From: Thereva unica
Lineage: Eukaryota > Arthropoda > Insecta > Diptera > Therevidae
Assembly (NCBI GenBank): GCA_949987705.1
Contig: OX465282.1
Location: 88,772,070-88,836,069, forward strand
Reading direction: 5' to 3'
DNA: 64,000 nucleotides
Shown here: piece after piece, positions 40,091 to 51,703 of the stretch
How the letters are laid out: the number at the start of each line of letters is the position of its first letter
Position numbering within the stretch: the first letter of the stretch is position 1
Notes under the pieces: model-generated
Seen by the model: only the letters and a program-made list of their open reading frames with translations
What the model was told of the DNA's origin: nothing
Databases searched by the model: none
Made by a program: the position numbers and the translations under genes

Positions 40091-40934
40091 AAGACAGAAA
40101 GATGCATGCGGCAATAGATATTTTAGAAGCCTAGATGCCTTTAAATGCGATCTCAGATATATGTATGTATGTAGTTTCGTGAACAGAACGCATTTGAAGC
40201 AAACCTTGGTTTATTTTCAAATTTTTGGCATTGCAGTAATCGACATAACCTCAAGTGCTCAGACACGCATACACACACTACAAGCATATGAACTCATAGT
40301 GTAGATTTTTTGGATTTATGTGAAAAAAAAGCAAAACGCAAGCGCAATTATCTATTAGCGAAAACTTTCCGCATATTGCGCATCGGCCGTCCGCACCGCA
40401 CGCATGCATGTATCTGTTTTCAGTATAATAGCAGAAAATGGAGGACTGCATCCAGGGTGAGGTTAGAATGCATGCGTACAGTGCGTGCGGTGTGTGCAGC
40501 GAATTTTCGTTGACGGACAGTTGTGTGCTTAAGTTCCGTCTAGTCTTGAAAGGACATGTAAGTAGACCAACTTTTGCATTGCGTGCATTCCGTTTACGTA
40601 ACTATATGTCAGTTTGCAATTGACTGCACGCACTTCTATAATATCAATCACCGTACGCATCAACGTATGCGTCTCCAGCTTTAGTGTCGTTCGCCCGTGC
40701 TGCGCATTTAGAACTATATCGAACGATGAGAGGCTATTGATAGAGGGAATTATACCAATAGAGATACCGGCAAGAGTAGGCATGAGTGTCTATGATCCAG
40801 ATCTGTTAGAGCGGAGATGAGTGTGTAACGTAATGAAAAGACCAGTGAGACGAGTCTGTAATTCGGGGTACTTTCAAACGTATCCCCATCAGCCTAGGGA
40901 GGCGAGAACTACACTCGTTATTGATAAGATTAAT
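40091..40934. other. Unassigned stretch with CpG/ATGCAT-rich words
   Basis: Short overlapping ORFs on both strands (40310-40820) arise from GCATGC/CGTACG-rich sequence that partly self-pairs; none resembles a protein. The 5' part of RTE-like family E may begin somewhere near 40.86 kb but is not recognisable before about 40935. Confidence 0.35.
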
Positions 40935-43900
40935 ATAATGTAATCTTCACTTTTATCAGCAGTGTTATCACATTCCAACCGATATCCGAGCGTTTGGCAG
41001 TGGCGGTTCGTAATGCTCAGGATAAGGGAAGCAATGCGCAAGGCTAACGATAAAAGTTAAAGTATCGAAGGCCTTAACTAAAAAAACTGAAAAATAACAT
41101 ATAGTGGAATCAGATAAGCAAAACATAAAACAAATTGTTACCAGTTTATAGTTATATCGAATGCTAGACGAATCGAAAATCGTGAAATTTGCAGTTTTTC
41201 GAAATAATTTCGCCGCTAGAGGGCATTTTGCGCTTTTTTTCAGATTCTGTTGATAATTAAAGCGTCTAAAAAAAGCTGTTGAAAGACTGCAACTACTACT
41301 TTGAGCTCATTTAAATTTTCATGCAAATGCATAATTATGGTTCAAAATCTAAAAAAGATAGTAATAATAAAACCCTACATACGCCCCTATTTTCTTTTGT
41401 AAGCTTCGCTCATCATCATTACAATCTTCCTGCAAAAAAAGACTTCAGGCAACCCGAGCTCAGAAATGCAATTCATAAAAATATTCTCTATCCCTTTAAA
41501 TCAACTTTAAAGAGAATCATAAAAAATATAATGGAAGCTACAAAGTATCAGCTTATTTTCAATAAACACCTCCTGCCACCCCAATATAATAACCAATAAA
41601 TAAAGAGAAACTCCACTTATCTTCGATCTCTTTTTTCTTCAGTCAATATGCAATAAACGAAAATTCATATTTTAAGAGTCTCAACAAATTTCGAAGCATA
41701 TTTGCAAGAGTAAATTTAGTTCTTACTTGAAACGAGAACATTACCAGAAAACGAAACCAAGAAAACAAAGAGAACATGGAAAATTTCTCTATCTTCGACT
41801 TGCTATATCCCCACTGTTCGGTTCCGAAGAAGCTGCGTTTAGCTCAGCTTCTGAGGGTACTGTATCAATGCAAACCTTTGCGTGAGTGTGGGTTCAATCA
41901 AATGAATGTGTTGGAGTTTTCACGTTGATTTTCTGTGGCAAAGAAGCTGGAGACATTACAGCTTCCCCATGTTGTGTAAGGCCTCGGGCACGTTAAAAGC
42001 AGCGAGAGGCACTTTAGTGTTTGCTATTCTGCCGCTCACCATTCGCCGCTCGTATCGTGGCCAAGGCTTTGCTCTTTGTATACAGTAGTGTGATAAATTT
42101 GAATTGTACATTTTGTATACAAAAATTTATGCATTGTATCCTTAGTGTTACCAGAGGAGAAAATATATTGAGATTTTTCTTCTGATAAATCTTGATATAT
42201 TTCAATTAATTTTTATGAAGTTGCCTATTTGGTCAAGGGAAGCAGTGCTTCCTTTGCTTCCAAAGAGGAACCGCCACTGGCGTTTGGCGATTATAAGCAT
42301 CGGTGGAAAGATCAAGACCCATATCGAATCCGTTTATGCGCCAATCGATACCAGCACGGACGCGAACAAGGACGACTTTTACGATCAGCTTCAATAGACG
42401 CTAGATATGATACCTCGAACCGAATATATAATACTCGCGGGCACCCTGGCATCGGGCGCGAGTTTCGAATGGCATTATCCAACAAATTCGCGGCGCTCGC
42501 AATGCCGGACGATACCGATGTAGAAGAAAGGCAATTGTCGGAGTCTATTGTGAAGTGTGCAATGGAGCTGTGTCCACCTGTCCGTAAACAGACGCAGCAA
42601 TTTATCTCGGAGAGCTTTCTGGACCTCGTCGATCAGCGGAACGAAAGAAACACGTCGACTTTGAGCAAGACCGACGATTGAACAAAGAAGTTCGACAGAA
42701 AATGAAATCGGAACGAAAAGGATACTAGGTTAACGTTGCGGCCGACATGGAACAAGCGGCTTCGAGGCCAGACGCTGTACCAGACAATCCGGCGATTAGG
42801 CGGCAAAACAACATCAACAAATGACAACATCAAAAAATCGGATGGAACTTTTGTGACTTCTACCCATGGGCGTCGGCAGCAGTAGAGAGAATTCTGCTAC
42901 CAGCTGTACAAGCGCGATATGCCACAAGGTCCAGCCGAACAGCCGACGAATGAATTTCTCGATACCGAACCGACAATTATCGATGTGAAGACGGGAATAA
43001 AATCACTGAAAATGGAAAAGAGCCGAGAATATACCAAGTTATCGTCGAGATAACCGAAGCCAGAAGTGATGTCTTATCACAAATACTTCATGTTCTCATA
43101 ACACGCATATGACATTCGGGTCGTATCCCGTCGGTGTGGAAGAAAGCGTTCGTTGTCCCAATTTTGAAGAAAGGTGACAGTCGGGAATACAAGAATTATC
43201 GCGGTATTAGCTTTCTTCCGATCGTCGGCAAACAATCAACAATCGAGGCTCCGAAAATGTGGAGAGCAAAAGAGCCGGAAAGAACAAGCGGGATTTAGAC
43301 CACATCGAGGATGTATTGATCAAATATTCGCACTCCATCAGCTAATGGAAGAAGGAATTCATTGCGGCAAACGAACTGTCGTCGTTTTCATTAATTTCAA
43401 ATCCGCTTTCGACTGAATCGATTGCAACGGCTTTGGAAACCGAACACGTTCCATTGAAAATCATCCAATTTCTCCAGGCGTCGTACGATGGCTCAACCAG
43501 CAGCGTTCATATTCGAAGCGACTTATCCGAGGAGCTCCCGATTCAAACGGGTGTCCGTCAGGAAGACGTCGATTTGCCACTTCTCTTAAAAATTGTGATC
43601 GACGCGATTATGCGTGAAACATTCGATGTACGACTCGGAGTTCGATACGACAGCAACTTCGTAGCCGACGTATTATTCGCAGACAGGAATGCCGAAGCAA
43701 CGGATGTCTTATTCGACATTTCCCGCATCGCTCAGTCATATGGGTTAAAAATCAATACCAAAGTACCAAAGTACTCACAACGGACGGATCGAGGGCCAGT
43801 GTTCAACTCGATGGAACCCAAATCGAACAGGTTCCGAGGTTGAAACATTTGGTATCCGTCGTTAAGGAAGCGAAAGTGACATCGACGGCCGACGTTTATA

Positions 43901-44150
43901 GCCGCACCGGCCGGGCGACAGCAACATTCACCTCACTCAAGTGGTGCACGAACAAATATTTTCATTATGTAGCCGCTTGCCACAAAATCTTCTCTGACAA
44001 GATCGTCCCGAAGACTGGAGCGAAGCGATCAACACCGAAGAAAACCTGGCTAAAGAATATCGAGGGCGAAAGATTATCAATTACCAAAAAATTCACCAAA
44101 AATTGGCAAGTAACGAATAGAAGAAGAAGAATCTTCTCTTTAATTAACCA
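40935..44150 (+). pseudogene. RTE-like non-LTR retrotransposon family E, split by hAT
   Basis: The frame before the hAT (…TFQPISERL up to 40997) resumes directly after it (AIISIGGKIK, SVYAPIDTS, KDDFYDQLQ, then ILAGTLASG where functional copies have GDFN), which is the APE endonuclease. Further on are EQAGFRPHRGCIDQIFALHQ and VVVFINFKSAFD (43290-43416), GVRQEDVDLPLLLKIVIDAI (about 43550), a mutated catalytic box (LFADRN where FADD is expected, about 43675) and PRFKHLVSVVKEAKVTST with RATATFTSLKWC (43830-43955). Multiple stops and shifts occur, and the AGAAGAAGAA-type tail is near 44120. It is dead. Confidence 0.8.
40998..42279. mobile_element. Non-autonomous hAT element with perfect 8-bp target duplication
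   Basis: The ends are CAGTGGCGGTTC (40998) and GAACCGCCACTG (to 42279), typical hAT inverted repeats. GCGTTTGG is duplicated at 40990-40997 and 42280-42287, the 8-bp size expected for hAT. At 1282 bp with no recognisable transposase it is non-autonomous; the 92-codon ORF at 41321-41599 has no hAT motif. Removing one target copy restores the family E reading frame, which proves the order of insertion. Confidence 0.9.
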
Positions 44151-44282
44151 ATTTTAAGTAGATTGATGTTAATAGTTAACTTTTGTTAACAACACGGGTT
44201 TTATTAGTGTGGTTTACAGGTCCAGCAGAACTCCGAATTCGCTTCGCCGTAGACAGAAACTTTTATTGTACCATGATAATGA

Positions 44283-46039
44283 GGTAGGCTAATCGAAATA
44301 TATCTGAGGCAGACCATATTGACCTAGGAACTCTCTGGCGCACAACACGCCTATACAAAGGGCAAATCTACTGTTACTGCTCTTCACTCACTGGTCTCAA
44401 CCATTGAAAAATCCCTCGAGGTTAAGGAATATACATTAGTAGCATTTCTTGACATTGAAGGAGCATTTAAGAATGTTTTGCCGGATGCCATTACCCTGGC
44501 CTTGACAGAACTTGGGATCGAGACATCGTTGGTGTCTCTTATCCACAAAATGCTTACTGGCAGGATGGTGAGCTCGATCTTGGGCGATAGCTCGGTCCGA
44601 AAGGCCGTAAATAGAGGCACTCCTCAAGGAGGAGTACTCTCCCCGCTGCTATGGGTCGTAACTATGAACCAGCTGTTGCGACGCATGCAGGCAGAGGGAC
44701 ATGACGTCCTGGCGTACGCAGATGATGTTGTTATCATCAAAAAAGGAAAATTTCCTCAAGTCCTCTGTGATCTCATGGAGGCAGCGCTACAAACCCTCTC
44801 AAGCTGGATTGCTAACTCAGCGTTAACCCAGTAAAAACGGAGCTGGTCCTCTTCACAAGGAGGTATAAGACCTCTCCGTTAACACCCCCCCGGCTTAACA
44901 ATGTTAGGCTCAAAATTAACAACACTGCCAAATATCTGGGAGTAATCCTGGACAAGAAACTCCTCTGGCATGAAAACACAGAAGAGCGCATTAAGAAAGC
45001 AAACATCGCGCTTTTCGCCTGCAAAAAATCCATTGGTAAGAAATGGGGCTTCTCCCCTTACATTGTGCGATGGATCTACACAGCGATCGTCCGCCCAATT
45101 CTCCTTTACGCGGTTTTAGTGTGGTGGCCAACTCTGAGTAAATCCACCGTGTTAAACAAATTACAGAGAGTACAAAGATGTGCGGAGTTATGCATAACAG
45201 GAGCACTTCGCTCCACTCCTACAGAGGCCTTAAATGTTAAGTTATACCTCCCTCCTTTAAATCTCGTGGCAAGGGAAAGCGCAACCATCGCAGCCCTTAG
45301 AATAAAAGTATCCGGTTTCTGGACTGGAATCAGGGGAGGGCACACGAAGGTACTGAACTCAGTTACTATCCCTCCTCGATTGGGTGCCCGGTCACCGAAA
45401 TATAGAGGGAAATTGTAAAGCTGACGAACTGGCTAGGAGAGGCACGACCGCTACTCTCCTTCCAGAAAAGGAAAGAGTTGGTATGCCTTGGGCCTCCTTT
45501 AAACTCCGATGCAAGCAACACACAATCACACAAGCGAAAAAGCATTGGAGGGATCTTAATAAATGCACTTTGGCCAAATTAATCTTGCCCTCCTATGATC
45601 TCAGGCGAACCACCTTATTACTGAGCCTTGGGAGACAAGAACTCTCAGTTATAGTGGGAGTCTTAACCGGACACTGTCTGATAGGGACGCATGCGAACCG
45701 TTTAGGTCTTGAGACCCACGATTTCTGCAGAAGCTGTAAGAACCTTGACGAGGCGGAAAGTGTACTACACCTCCTCTGTCACTGCCCGGCCCTAAGCAGG
45801 ATAAGGCTAACCACATTTGGTAAACCCTTTCTAAGCAACCTTGCGGAAATCTCGAAGTATGGGATCCCGCAACTTAGAAGATTCATTACTTCCTCGAGAT
45901 GGTTTAACGAAGAAACGACATTTTAACATCAAGTTTAAAGTGGGATCACTATGACATCACACTGGGCCTATCCTTCTGGCCTAAGTGTGTGGGCTTGAAC
46001 CAAAAGCTCAGCCATATCTAACCTAATCTAACCTAACCT
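44283..46039 (+). mobile_element. Non-LTR family B, copy 2, with target duplications
   Basis: ATGATAATGA flanks the element on both sides (44273-44282 and 46040-46049). The body holds an RT with FLDIEGAF, RGTPQGGVLSPLLW and the catalytic YADDVV (about 44718), then the thumb region (PILLYAVLVWW), and the end of an RNase H domain (DWVPGHRNIEGNCKADEL near 45387) with its core deleted, then a Cys/His block (CRSCKNLDEAESVLHLLCHC). Frameshifts occur near 44815 and 45370. There is no poly-A; the element ends in a CTAAC/CTAAT run. RT plus RNase H suggests the LOA/I group. The 5' end starts inside RT, so this is a truncated copy. Confidence 0.87.
46016..46039 (+). repeat. (CTAAY)n tail of family B
   Basis: The element ends in five pentamers of the form CTAAC or CTAAT. 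CCTAA is the complement of the common insect telomere unit TTAGG. The family B stub at 27760-27775 has a similar but decayed tail. Confidence 0.75.
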
Positions 46040-46059
46040 ATGATAATGAAGTAAGTAGT

Positions 46060-46304
46060 AGAAATATGAGCTTGCTGGCTCAGTCGGGTGTGAGCTTTAT
46101 CCGGGCAAGAACCTGTGTGGTGAGCTTGTGGGGGACCCAGCTTAAACGGCCTGATGGTCCGTTATTTCTTGAGCATGTTCAACAGAGCTCAAGAGATGGT
46201 CGCCGGTGATACCATGTGCGCATATTTAGCTCCGTCAGTAGTTTTTACAAATGTTTTTCCTTGGATGGTTTCACGGCATAGCAAGTAGCCAGTTTCTCTT
46301 TTGA
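46060..46304 (-). pseudogene. Relic LTR retrotransposon, 3' portion
   Basis: On the minus strand a short frame ending GKTFVKTTDGAKYAHMVSPA and then a stop near 46189 is followed at once by TGTTGAACATGCTCAAGAAA (46184), which also occurs diverged at 48988. I read this as the end of a pol-like ORF followed by the start of an LTR. The family is unknown, and the evidence is the repeated border only. Confidence 0.4.
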
Positions 46305-48606
46305 AACTGTGTGGCACTATGGGAAAGCCAACTGGTTGGGTCTTATTCGCTTCTTCCAGGCCACTGACTGGGATTTGTGTTTCCGTAGTGCCAATGCGAA
46401 CTATGCGGCCCTCTGTGTCACCAAAATTATTCGAGCGGGTATGCGCTTGTTCATCCCTCACTCTACCAAATCTGTGAAGCCTAGGCCGAACAAATGGTTC
46501 AATGGGGAATGTATGAACGCAATCAAAGCTAAAGAAGCCGCCTATAGAGCATACAGACGTTCGCCTAATGAGCCACTTCGTCGTGAGTACGTCAAACTTA
46601 GAAACTCCTGTAACTCCATCATCAGGAAAGTCAAATCATCATTTGATGATAGATTGAGAAGTAAGATTCTTAACTCCACTACAGGCAGCAAAAACTTCTG
46701 GTCCTTGGTAACTGCCATCAAGAAGAATTTTACTTCCTCCTCAACACCTCCTTTTATTCACAACAAGGAAGTGATAACAGAAAGCAAACCCAAGGCCGAC
46801 CTATTAGCTTCTCTGTTCGCCGCAAATTCTTCTTTACCCGATGCTGCTATGTCACCCCCCACTCTCGAGAATACCACCCACTCAATGGACGGAGTTCACT
46901 TCAGGACTCGCGAGGTGTTTAGGTGTCTCAAGGAACTCGACGCCAACAAATCCACTGGTCCCGACAAAATCCCCCCTATGGTACTTAAAAAATGTGCCTC
47001 ACCTTTGGCTAAACCTCTGCGCAAACTTTTTGCCCTGTCTTACTTCTCCGGAGTGTATCCCGACTCTTGGAAACTAGCTCATGTTCAGCCAATCCCAAAA
47101 AAAGGTGAAGCCAGCGACCCCTTAAACTACCGCCCAATAGCAATTACTTCTGTTCTCTCCAAAATCATGGAGACAATAATCAATAAAAGGCTGATGAAAT
47201 ATCTAGAATCCAACCAAATTATACACGACAGGCAATACGGCTTCAGATCTAAACGGTCTACTGGCGATCTGCTTGTGTGTTTAACCGAGCGTATCAACCA
47301 AAGCATTCACAGCTTTGGTGAGTCTAGCCTAGTTGCTCTAGATATATCAAAGGCTTTTGACAGAGTATGGCACCCAGCTCTGTTGAATAAACTCCAAGCT
47401 ATTGGTATACACTTAGTTCTAAGGAACTGGATTAAGAGCTTTCTTTCATGCCGTTCAATCAAGGTAGTATTGGATGGCGTCGAATCCAACCCCCACGCCA
47501 TTTCGGCCGGAGTTCCCCAGGGGTCAATTCTTTCACCCGCACTTTTTCTAATCTTCATTAATGATCTGCTCTCAATCCCCTCCAACCCACTTCACTGCTT
47601 CGCTGATGACGGTACTCTGAATTTCTCTTACTCCTTCGACAATATAAGACAAGCACGTGCCAGACCTTGTCTTTACCACCGTCAACTGATGTCGGCTTCG
47701 ATCAACCGGGATATCAAATCGATTTTTCATTGGGGCGAAATGAACCGCGTCGAATTCAATGCCACAAAAACGAAGCTCTGTCTGATCTCCAACAAAAATT
47801 GTACCGACCTTCCTCCTGTCTCGGTGGATGGAGAGAATCTAACGGCTGACTCAACTCTCAACATCCTAGGGGTAACTTTAACGGAGCATCTGCGATGGAA
47901 CGATCACATATTCCAAATCGCCAAACAAGCCTCCCAATGCCTTGGATTTCTCAAGAGATGCAAGTTCCTCCTCCAGCCAGCCGCATTGGCTACAATATAC
48001 AAATCCTACATTCGGCCGCGCCTCGAATACAACTGACATATCTGGGCAGGCGCCCCAAAAACCACCTTGGCTTGTCTCGACAAGGTGCAAAATCGTGCCC
48101 TCAAACTCATTGGTGATGGCCCCTTTCGCGCCTCCATAGACACCTTGAGCCACCGTAGGAATGTAGCAGCCCTCTCCATACTTTATCGCTATTACCATGG
48201 CGACTGTTCCACCGAAATTCAGGACCTCCTGCCTGCACGGCAATACTTTTCCCGCAACACAAGACTAGCCCGCTCGGCTCACCCCCATACCCTACAGCCC
48301 TCTCGTTCACGCACAATACGGTTCAGAAGTTCGTTTATAAATAGAACAACTCGATTGTGGAATGATCTCCCGCAGTCGGTATTTCCGAACTCGTACAACA
48401 TCTTAGAGTTCAAACGTGAGGTTCATCGTCATTTTCTTCTACACTCTCCAGACCCCCTCTAAACTTTCCTATTCTCCTCTATTCTTCAGACCAAGCTACT
48501 ACTAGACATTGCACCATGAACTGAACGACATGACGGACTGGTAGTACAAAGGGTTACACCTAAGCTTGGTTTTTTCATATAAAAAAAAAAAAAAAAAAAA
48601 AAAAAA
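46305..48606 (+). mobile_element. Non-LTR family A, copy 2 (5'-truncated, one nonsense codon)
   Basis: The frame from 46309 encodes the part of ORF2 after the endonuclease: linker (RWFNGEC-like KWFNGECMNAIKAKEA), RT with KSTGPDKIPPMVL, RPIAITSVLSKIMETII, ALDISKAFDRVWH, GVPQGSILSPALF and catalytic FADDGT (about 47602), and the C-terminal block ending TAA at 48462. It is interrupted only by TGA at 48034-48036, where copies 1 and 3 have TCA. A run of 26 A (48581-48606) ends it. The 5' end is cut inside the endonuclease-RT linker, the usual outcome of incomplete reverse transcription. It is young: copy 3 is nearly identical in protein. Confidence 0.9.
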
Positions 48607-48880
48607 GGTGTTTATTGTGCTCAGGAGGCTTCCGGATTTTGTCAGATACCTGGCAGAGAACATTTGAGTCATCGAGAGAGGCTAAAACGATATAATGGCG
48701 ATCAATTGTATTGATTTTTAATGTATGAAGCCTAGCTTCCACTTGAGAAAACCATAATCCTGTGTCGTTTTGCCAGAAACGCGGTAACCTGACTTGCATC
48801 ACAATCTTGTCACTAAACTGTGCTATGCTGGATGAAACACTGTTCTTGATATCCTCAGATTTTTCAGGCTGCGTCCGCAC
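48607..48880 (-). pseudogene. Gag fragment of an LTR retrotransposon
   Basis: The minus-strand frame reads VRLPRFWQNDTGLWFSQVEA and VLASLDDSNVLCQVSDKIRK, which is the start of the capsid region of insect gypsy-type Gag. It is cut off where family A copy 2 ends in poly-A. About 90 residues remain. It probably belongs to the same relic as 46060-46304. Confidence 0.65.
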
Positions 48881-49418
48881 GTATCATTTTTAAGAATTAC
48901 GAGGGCCAACACTAAGGAACCCTCGCGCACACTCGGAGTACTCACCAGAAACGGCCTGATGGTACTTTATTTCTTTAGCGTGTTTAACAAAGTCCAATAG
49001 ATAAGTTAAACGTTAGTTTATTGAACTTGGTTTCGCGGGATAGGATTCCAGCGCATTACTTCTAGGTTACTAATACTACTTTATTAGAAATCACTTTTTT
49101 GTCGTTAAATATACTTCCGGTTGGAATTTCCAGGCCATTTTTAGTTTTAGGTCTCTTGATCAAGAGCTACAATTTGAGATATGGCCCAAGTCTGTAGCGA
49201 CAGTACTTTCAGAGATGAAAGAAGGTCACAGACGGACATAAGTACAGGCGGATAGAGCCTCTGTATAAGCTTTTTTAAGAAAAAACCAAAATCTGGGAAA
49301 ATTGTTTTGGACACCTTATACAAATTTAGATATGATGAATTATGCGCTATCTGTTTGTTTGAAGTTGAATCAATGATTGTAGGTAACGACTTTTTGGAGT
49401 CTGTACTAACGATTTATG
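48881..49418. other. LTR-like remnant and spacer
   Basis: On the minus strand TGTTAAACACGCTAAAGAAA (48988) and ACCATCAGGCCGTTT match the segment at 46184-46142, in the position expected for the relic's 5' LTR. Nothing is recognisable from 49000 to 49418. Confidence 0.35.
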
Positions 49419-49420
49419 TA

Positions 49421-50222
49421 CACTGATAAAACACATTCTTGAGTTAAGACAAATTGTCTTGAACCAAGCTCCATTGAAATAATTAACCTCATGCCTCCAC
49501 GGCAACATTTTTCCCGCAACACAAGACTTGCCCGCTCGGCTCACCCCCACAGTTTACAGCCCTTATAGTCGCGCACACTCCGATCTAGAAATTCGTTTAT
49601 AACAAGAACAACTCGTCTGTAACAACCTTCCAAAGACAGTATTCCCGAACTCATACAACATCCAAGAGTTCAAACGCAAGGTTCATCGCCACTTTCTGCA
49701 ACACCCCCTTGACTCCCCCTAACCTATTATGTCCTTCTCTCTATCTTTCGAGCTAAGCTTACTACTGGACATTGCACCATGACTTAAACGACATGACGTA
49801 CAAGTAGTACAAAGGGTGACACCTGAGCTTAGACTATCACAAAATTGTCTTCGGATAAGCAATACTCATAGTCTTGGTTTTATTGTTAACTAGAAGTAAA
49901 AAAAAATTCTTGGTTTGAGATAGGTACTCATTTTTTTAATTTAAGAAACCCAATTTCTTAGTCAAAGAATATCAAATTCTTGAAGCAAGCAAATTAATTT
50001 TCTTGACGGTTATTTTGAATAAGGACTCATCTTATTTCGAGAAAACATATCTTGCTCGTAAAATATAAGTATTGAGCGAAGAAATACAATTGATTGGCTC
50101 AAGAATTTCTAGTGTCTTACTCTGAGACAGCATTCTCATGTTAAGACTGAAAATTTTTTCTACTCAAGCCAACGAAACGAAGATATCGGATTGCTGGAAT
50201 CAAGACAATTTTTCTATCAGTG
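49421..50222. mobile_element. TA-target TIR element carrying a family A stub
   Basis: The left end CACTGATAAAACACATTCTT and the right end, reversed, CACTGATAGAAAAATTGTCT share their first nine bases and the ...TTGTCTTGA block; TA flanks both (49419-49420, 50223-50224). AAGAATTT / TTCTTGA words recur inside. It was hit by a family A fragment (49488-49845). Confidence 0.68.
49488..49845 (+). pseudogene. Non-LTR family A, copy 4 (3' stub)
   Basis: It matches the last 350 bp of copies 1 and 2: CACGGCAACATTTTTCCCGC, AACTCATACAACATCCAAG, GACATGACGTACAAGTAG and TACAAAGGGTGACACC. Several indels are present. The final poly-A is not preserved. Confidence 0.78.
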
Positions 50223-50224
50223 TA

Positions 50225-51048
50225 CCAAACTAAAATTGGAACGAGCGATAATTGAAGACAACTTCAAGCTTCTCAAAAACTTGCCTAAAAGGAAAGGAAA
50301 GAAACATACCACTAGGAACTAAAAAATGGACGAAGGCTCCAGACATTAGATAAACGTGGAGCTTGGATATATAAAAGCGACTTTCAGGCGCTGAGAGAGT
50401 CAGTTTTGATTTGAAAAGCGACGAAAGTGTTCTAAAGTTATAACAGTTAAAAGTGGTGATTTAAATGTGAATTATAAAGGATAAATAGAATTTAAAAGTG
50501 TATTAAATTTTAAAGTGATTATAGTGAACAATTAAATTGTGTTTGGTTTGTAATAAATAAGTTTTTGTGTGAATCTTTAAAAAGTTTATTCCTTAATTAA
50601 TCGTACGAATCCGTTAAGCCGTAAAAAGGTAACAATACCAATAAAAATAATTGTAATATTTTTTCTTGAGCGCTCTCGGATTCGTCAGGGATTAATTGGA
50701 ACAATTTGTTTCTTTTTAATAACTGTAATTTCAAAACAAAATTGTTTGCTCCTTCTTCCTGTTCTTCTTCTCCGTCTTTCCAAACTTATCGGTGGTTCAA
50801 TTAGAACAGCCGTTCTAGATTGGGATATGACACTGCGTTATGTATTTAAGTAGATGCCTCTGAACATGTAACTTCTCGGTAAATTGAATCGAACTTTTTG
50901 GAAGCGATAGATGACGTTGCGTCGTTTAACCTCATGATGACGATTTAGCGGTGCACAAATTTAAAAACTTCGACCCGTTCTACTGTTTTTATACCGGCTA
51001 TAGGGAGTTTAAGAAATTTACTACATTTCAGAATGCGAATTGGCAAAA
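50225..51048. other. Stretch with a promoter-like or solo-LTR-like segment
   Basis: There is no ORF. TATATAAAAG at 50368 with TCAGTT at 50400, followed by AT-rich untranslated-like sequence and AATAAA near 50553, has the order seen in insect LTR promoters. CGGATTCG words appear inverted around 50605 and 50678. No LTR borders can be fixed. Confidence 0.35.
50368..50405 (+). promoter_or_regulatory. Candidate RNA polymerase II core promoter
   Basis: TATATAAAAG (50368-50377) lies 34 bases upstream of the A of TCAGTT, an arthropod initiator match. No coding frame follows, so it may belong to a degraded LTR. Confidence 0.35.
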
Positions 51049-51244
51049 TTCGTGCATCATATTGGACCTGCAATTCTAATCGAAATACAATAAATTAGAA
51101 AAATTTGTCCGCCATATTGGGGCGGCCATTTCGAATTTATAAGTTCTGATCATAAATTCGTTATTTTCAACCTCAAAAACCCCCAGATATAGATTTGCAT
51201 TTTAATTGGAATACAAATGGAAAAATTCGTCTGCCATTTTGGGG
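51049..51244. repeat. Tandem repeat of about 122 bp, left part
   Basis: AAATTTGTCCGCCATATTGG (51100) recurs as AAATTCGTCTGCCATTTTGG (51223), and a shorter copy starts near 51049. The same unit continues at 55897-56035, on the other side of the family F insertion. Confidence 0.7.
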
Positions 51245-51703
51245 CTTGATAAAAGTCCTATATAACAATTCCAAATGCAGAGTTCTCCATAATGGAAAAT
51301 TATCCGACAGCTTCGAGGTGAGCTCAGGAGTACGACAAGGATGCCTACTCTCGCCTTTACTATTTCTTATAGTAATAAATGACATCCTTGTCGGCGCTCT
51401 AGATAGTAGAACAGGCGGAATACAATGGGGTTTGTTAGACCGCCTTAAGGATATCGACTACGCAGATGATATCTGTTTGCTGGCCCACAGACACCAGGAC
51501 CTCAAAAACATGATTAACAATTTGGCAACAGAAAGTAGTTCAGCAGGCTTAAGGCTAAATCCAACTAAAACTAAAGAAATGCGGATAAATGCAAACACCA
51601 TTGAACGGACTGCGCTGAATAACCGTGACGTGGAACTGGTCGATAAATTCTGCTACCTCGGTAGTTTTATTACCGAAAATGGCGTTGCAGAAGAAGATGT
51701 CAG
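51245..51703 (+). pseudogene. RTE-like retrotransposon family F, first half
   Basis: This is an RT segment with VLYNNSKCRVLHNGKLSD, SGVRQGCLLSPLLFLIVIND, the intact catalytic DYADDICLLAH (about 51455) and FCYLGSFITENGVAEEDV. It breaks at 51703 where family A copy 3 was inserted; the rest resumes at 55363. The 5' end is truncated at TTGGGGC in the 122-bp repeat. Confidence 0.83.

Noticed and set aside
40310..40820. Small overlapping ORFs on both strands
   Set aside because: They come from GCATGC/CGTACG-rich, self-complementary sequence; none is protein-like.
41321..41599. hAT transposase inside the 40998-42279 element
   Set aside because: The 92-codon frame lacks any hAT motif; the element is too short to be autonomous.
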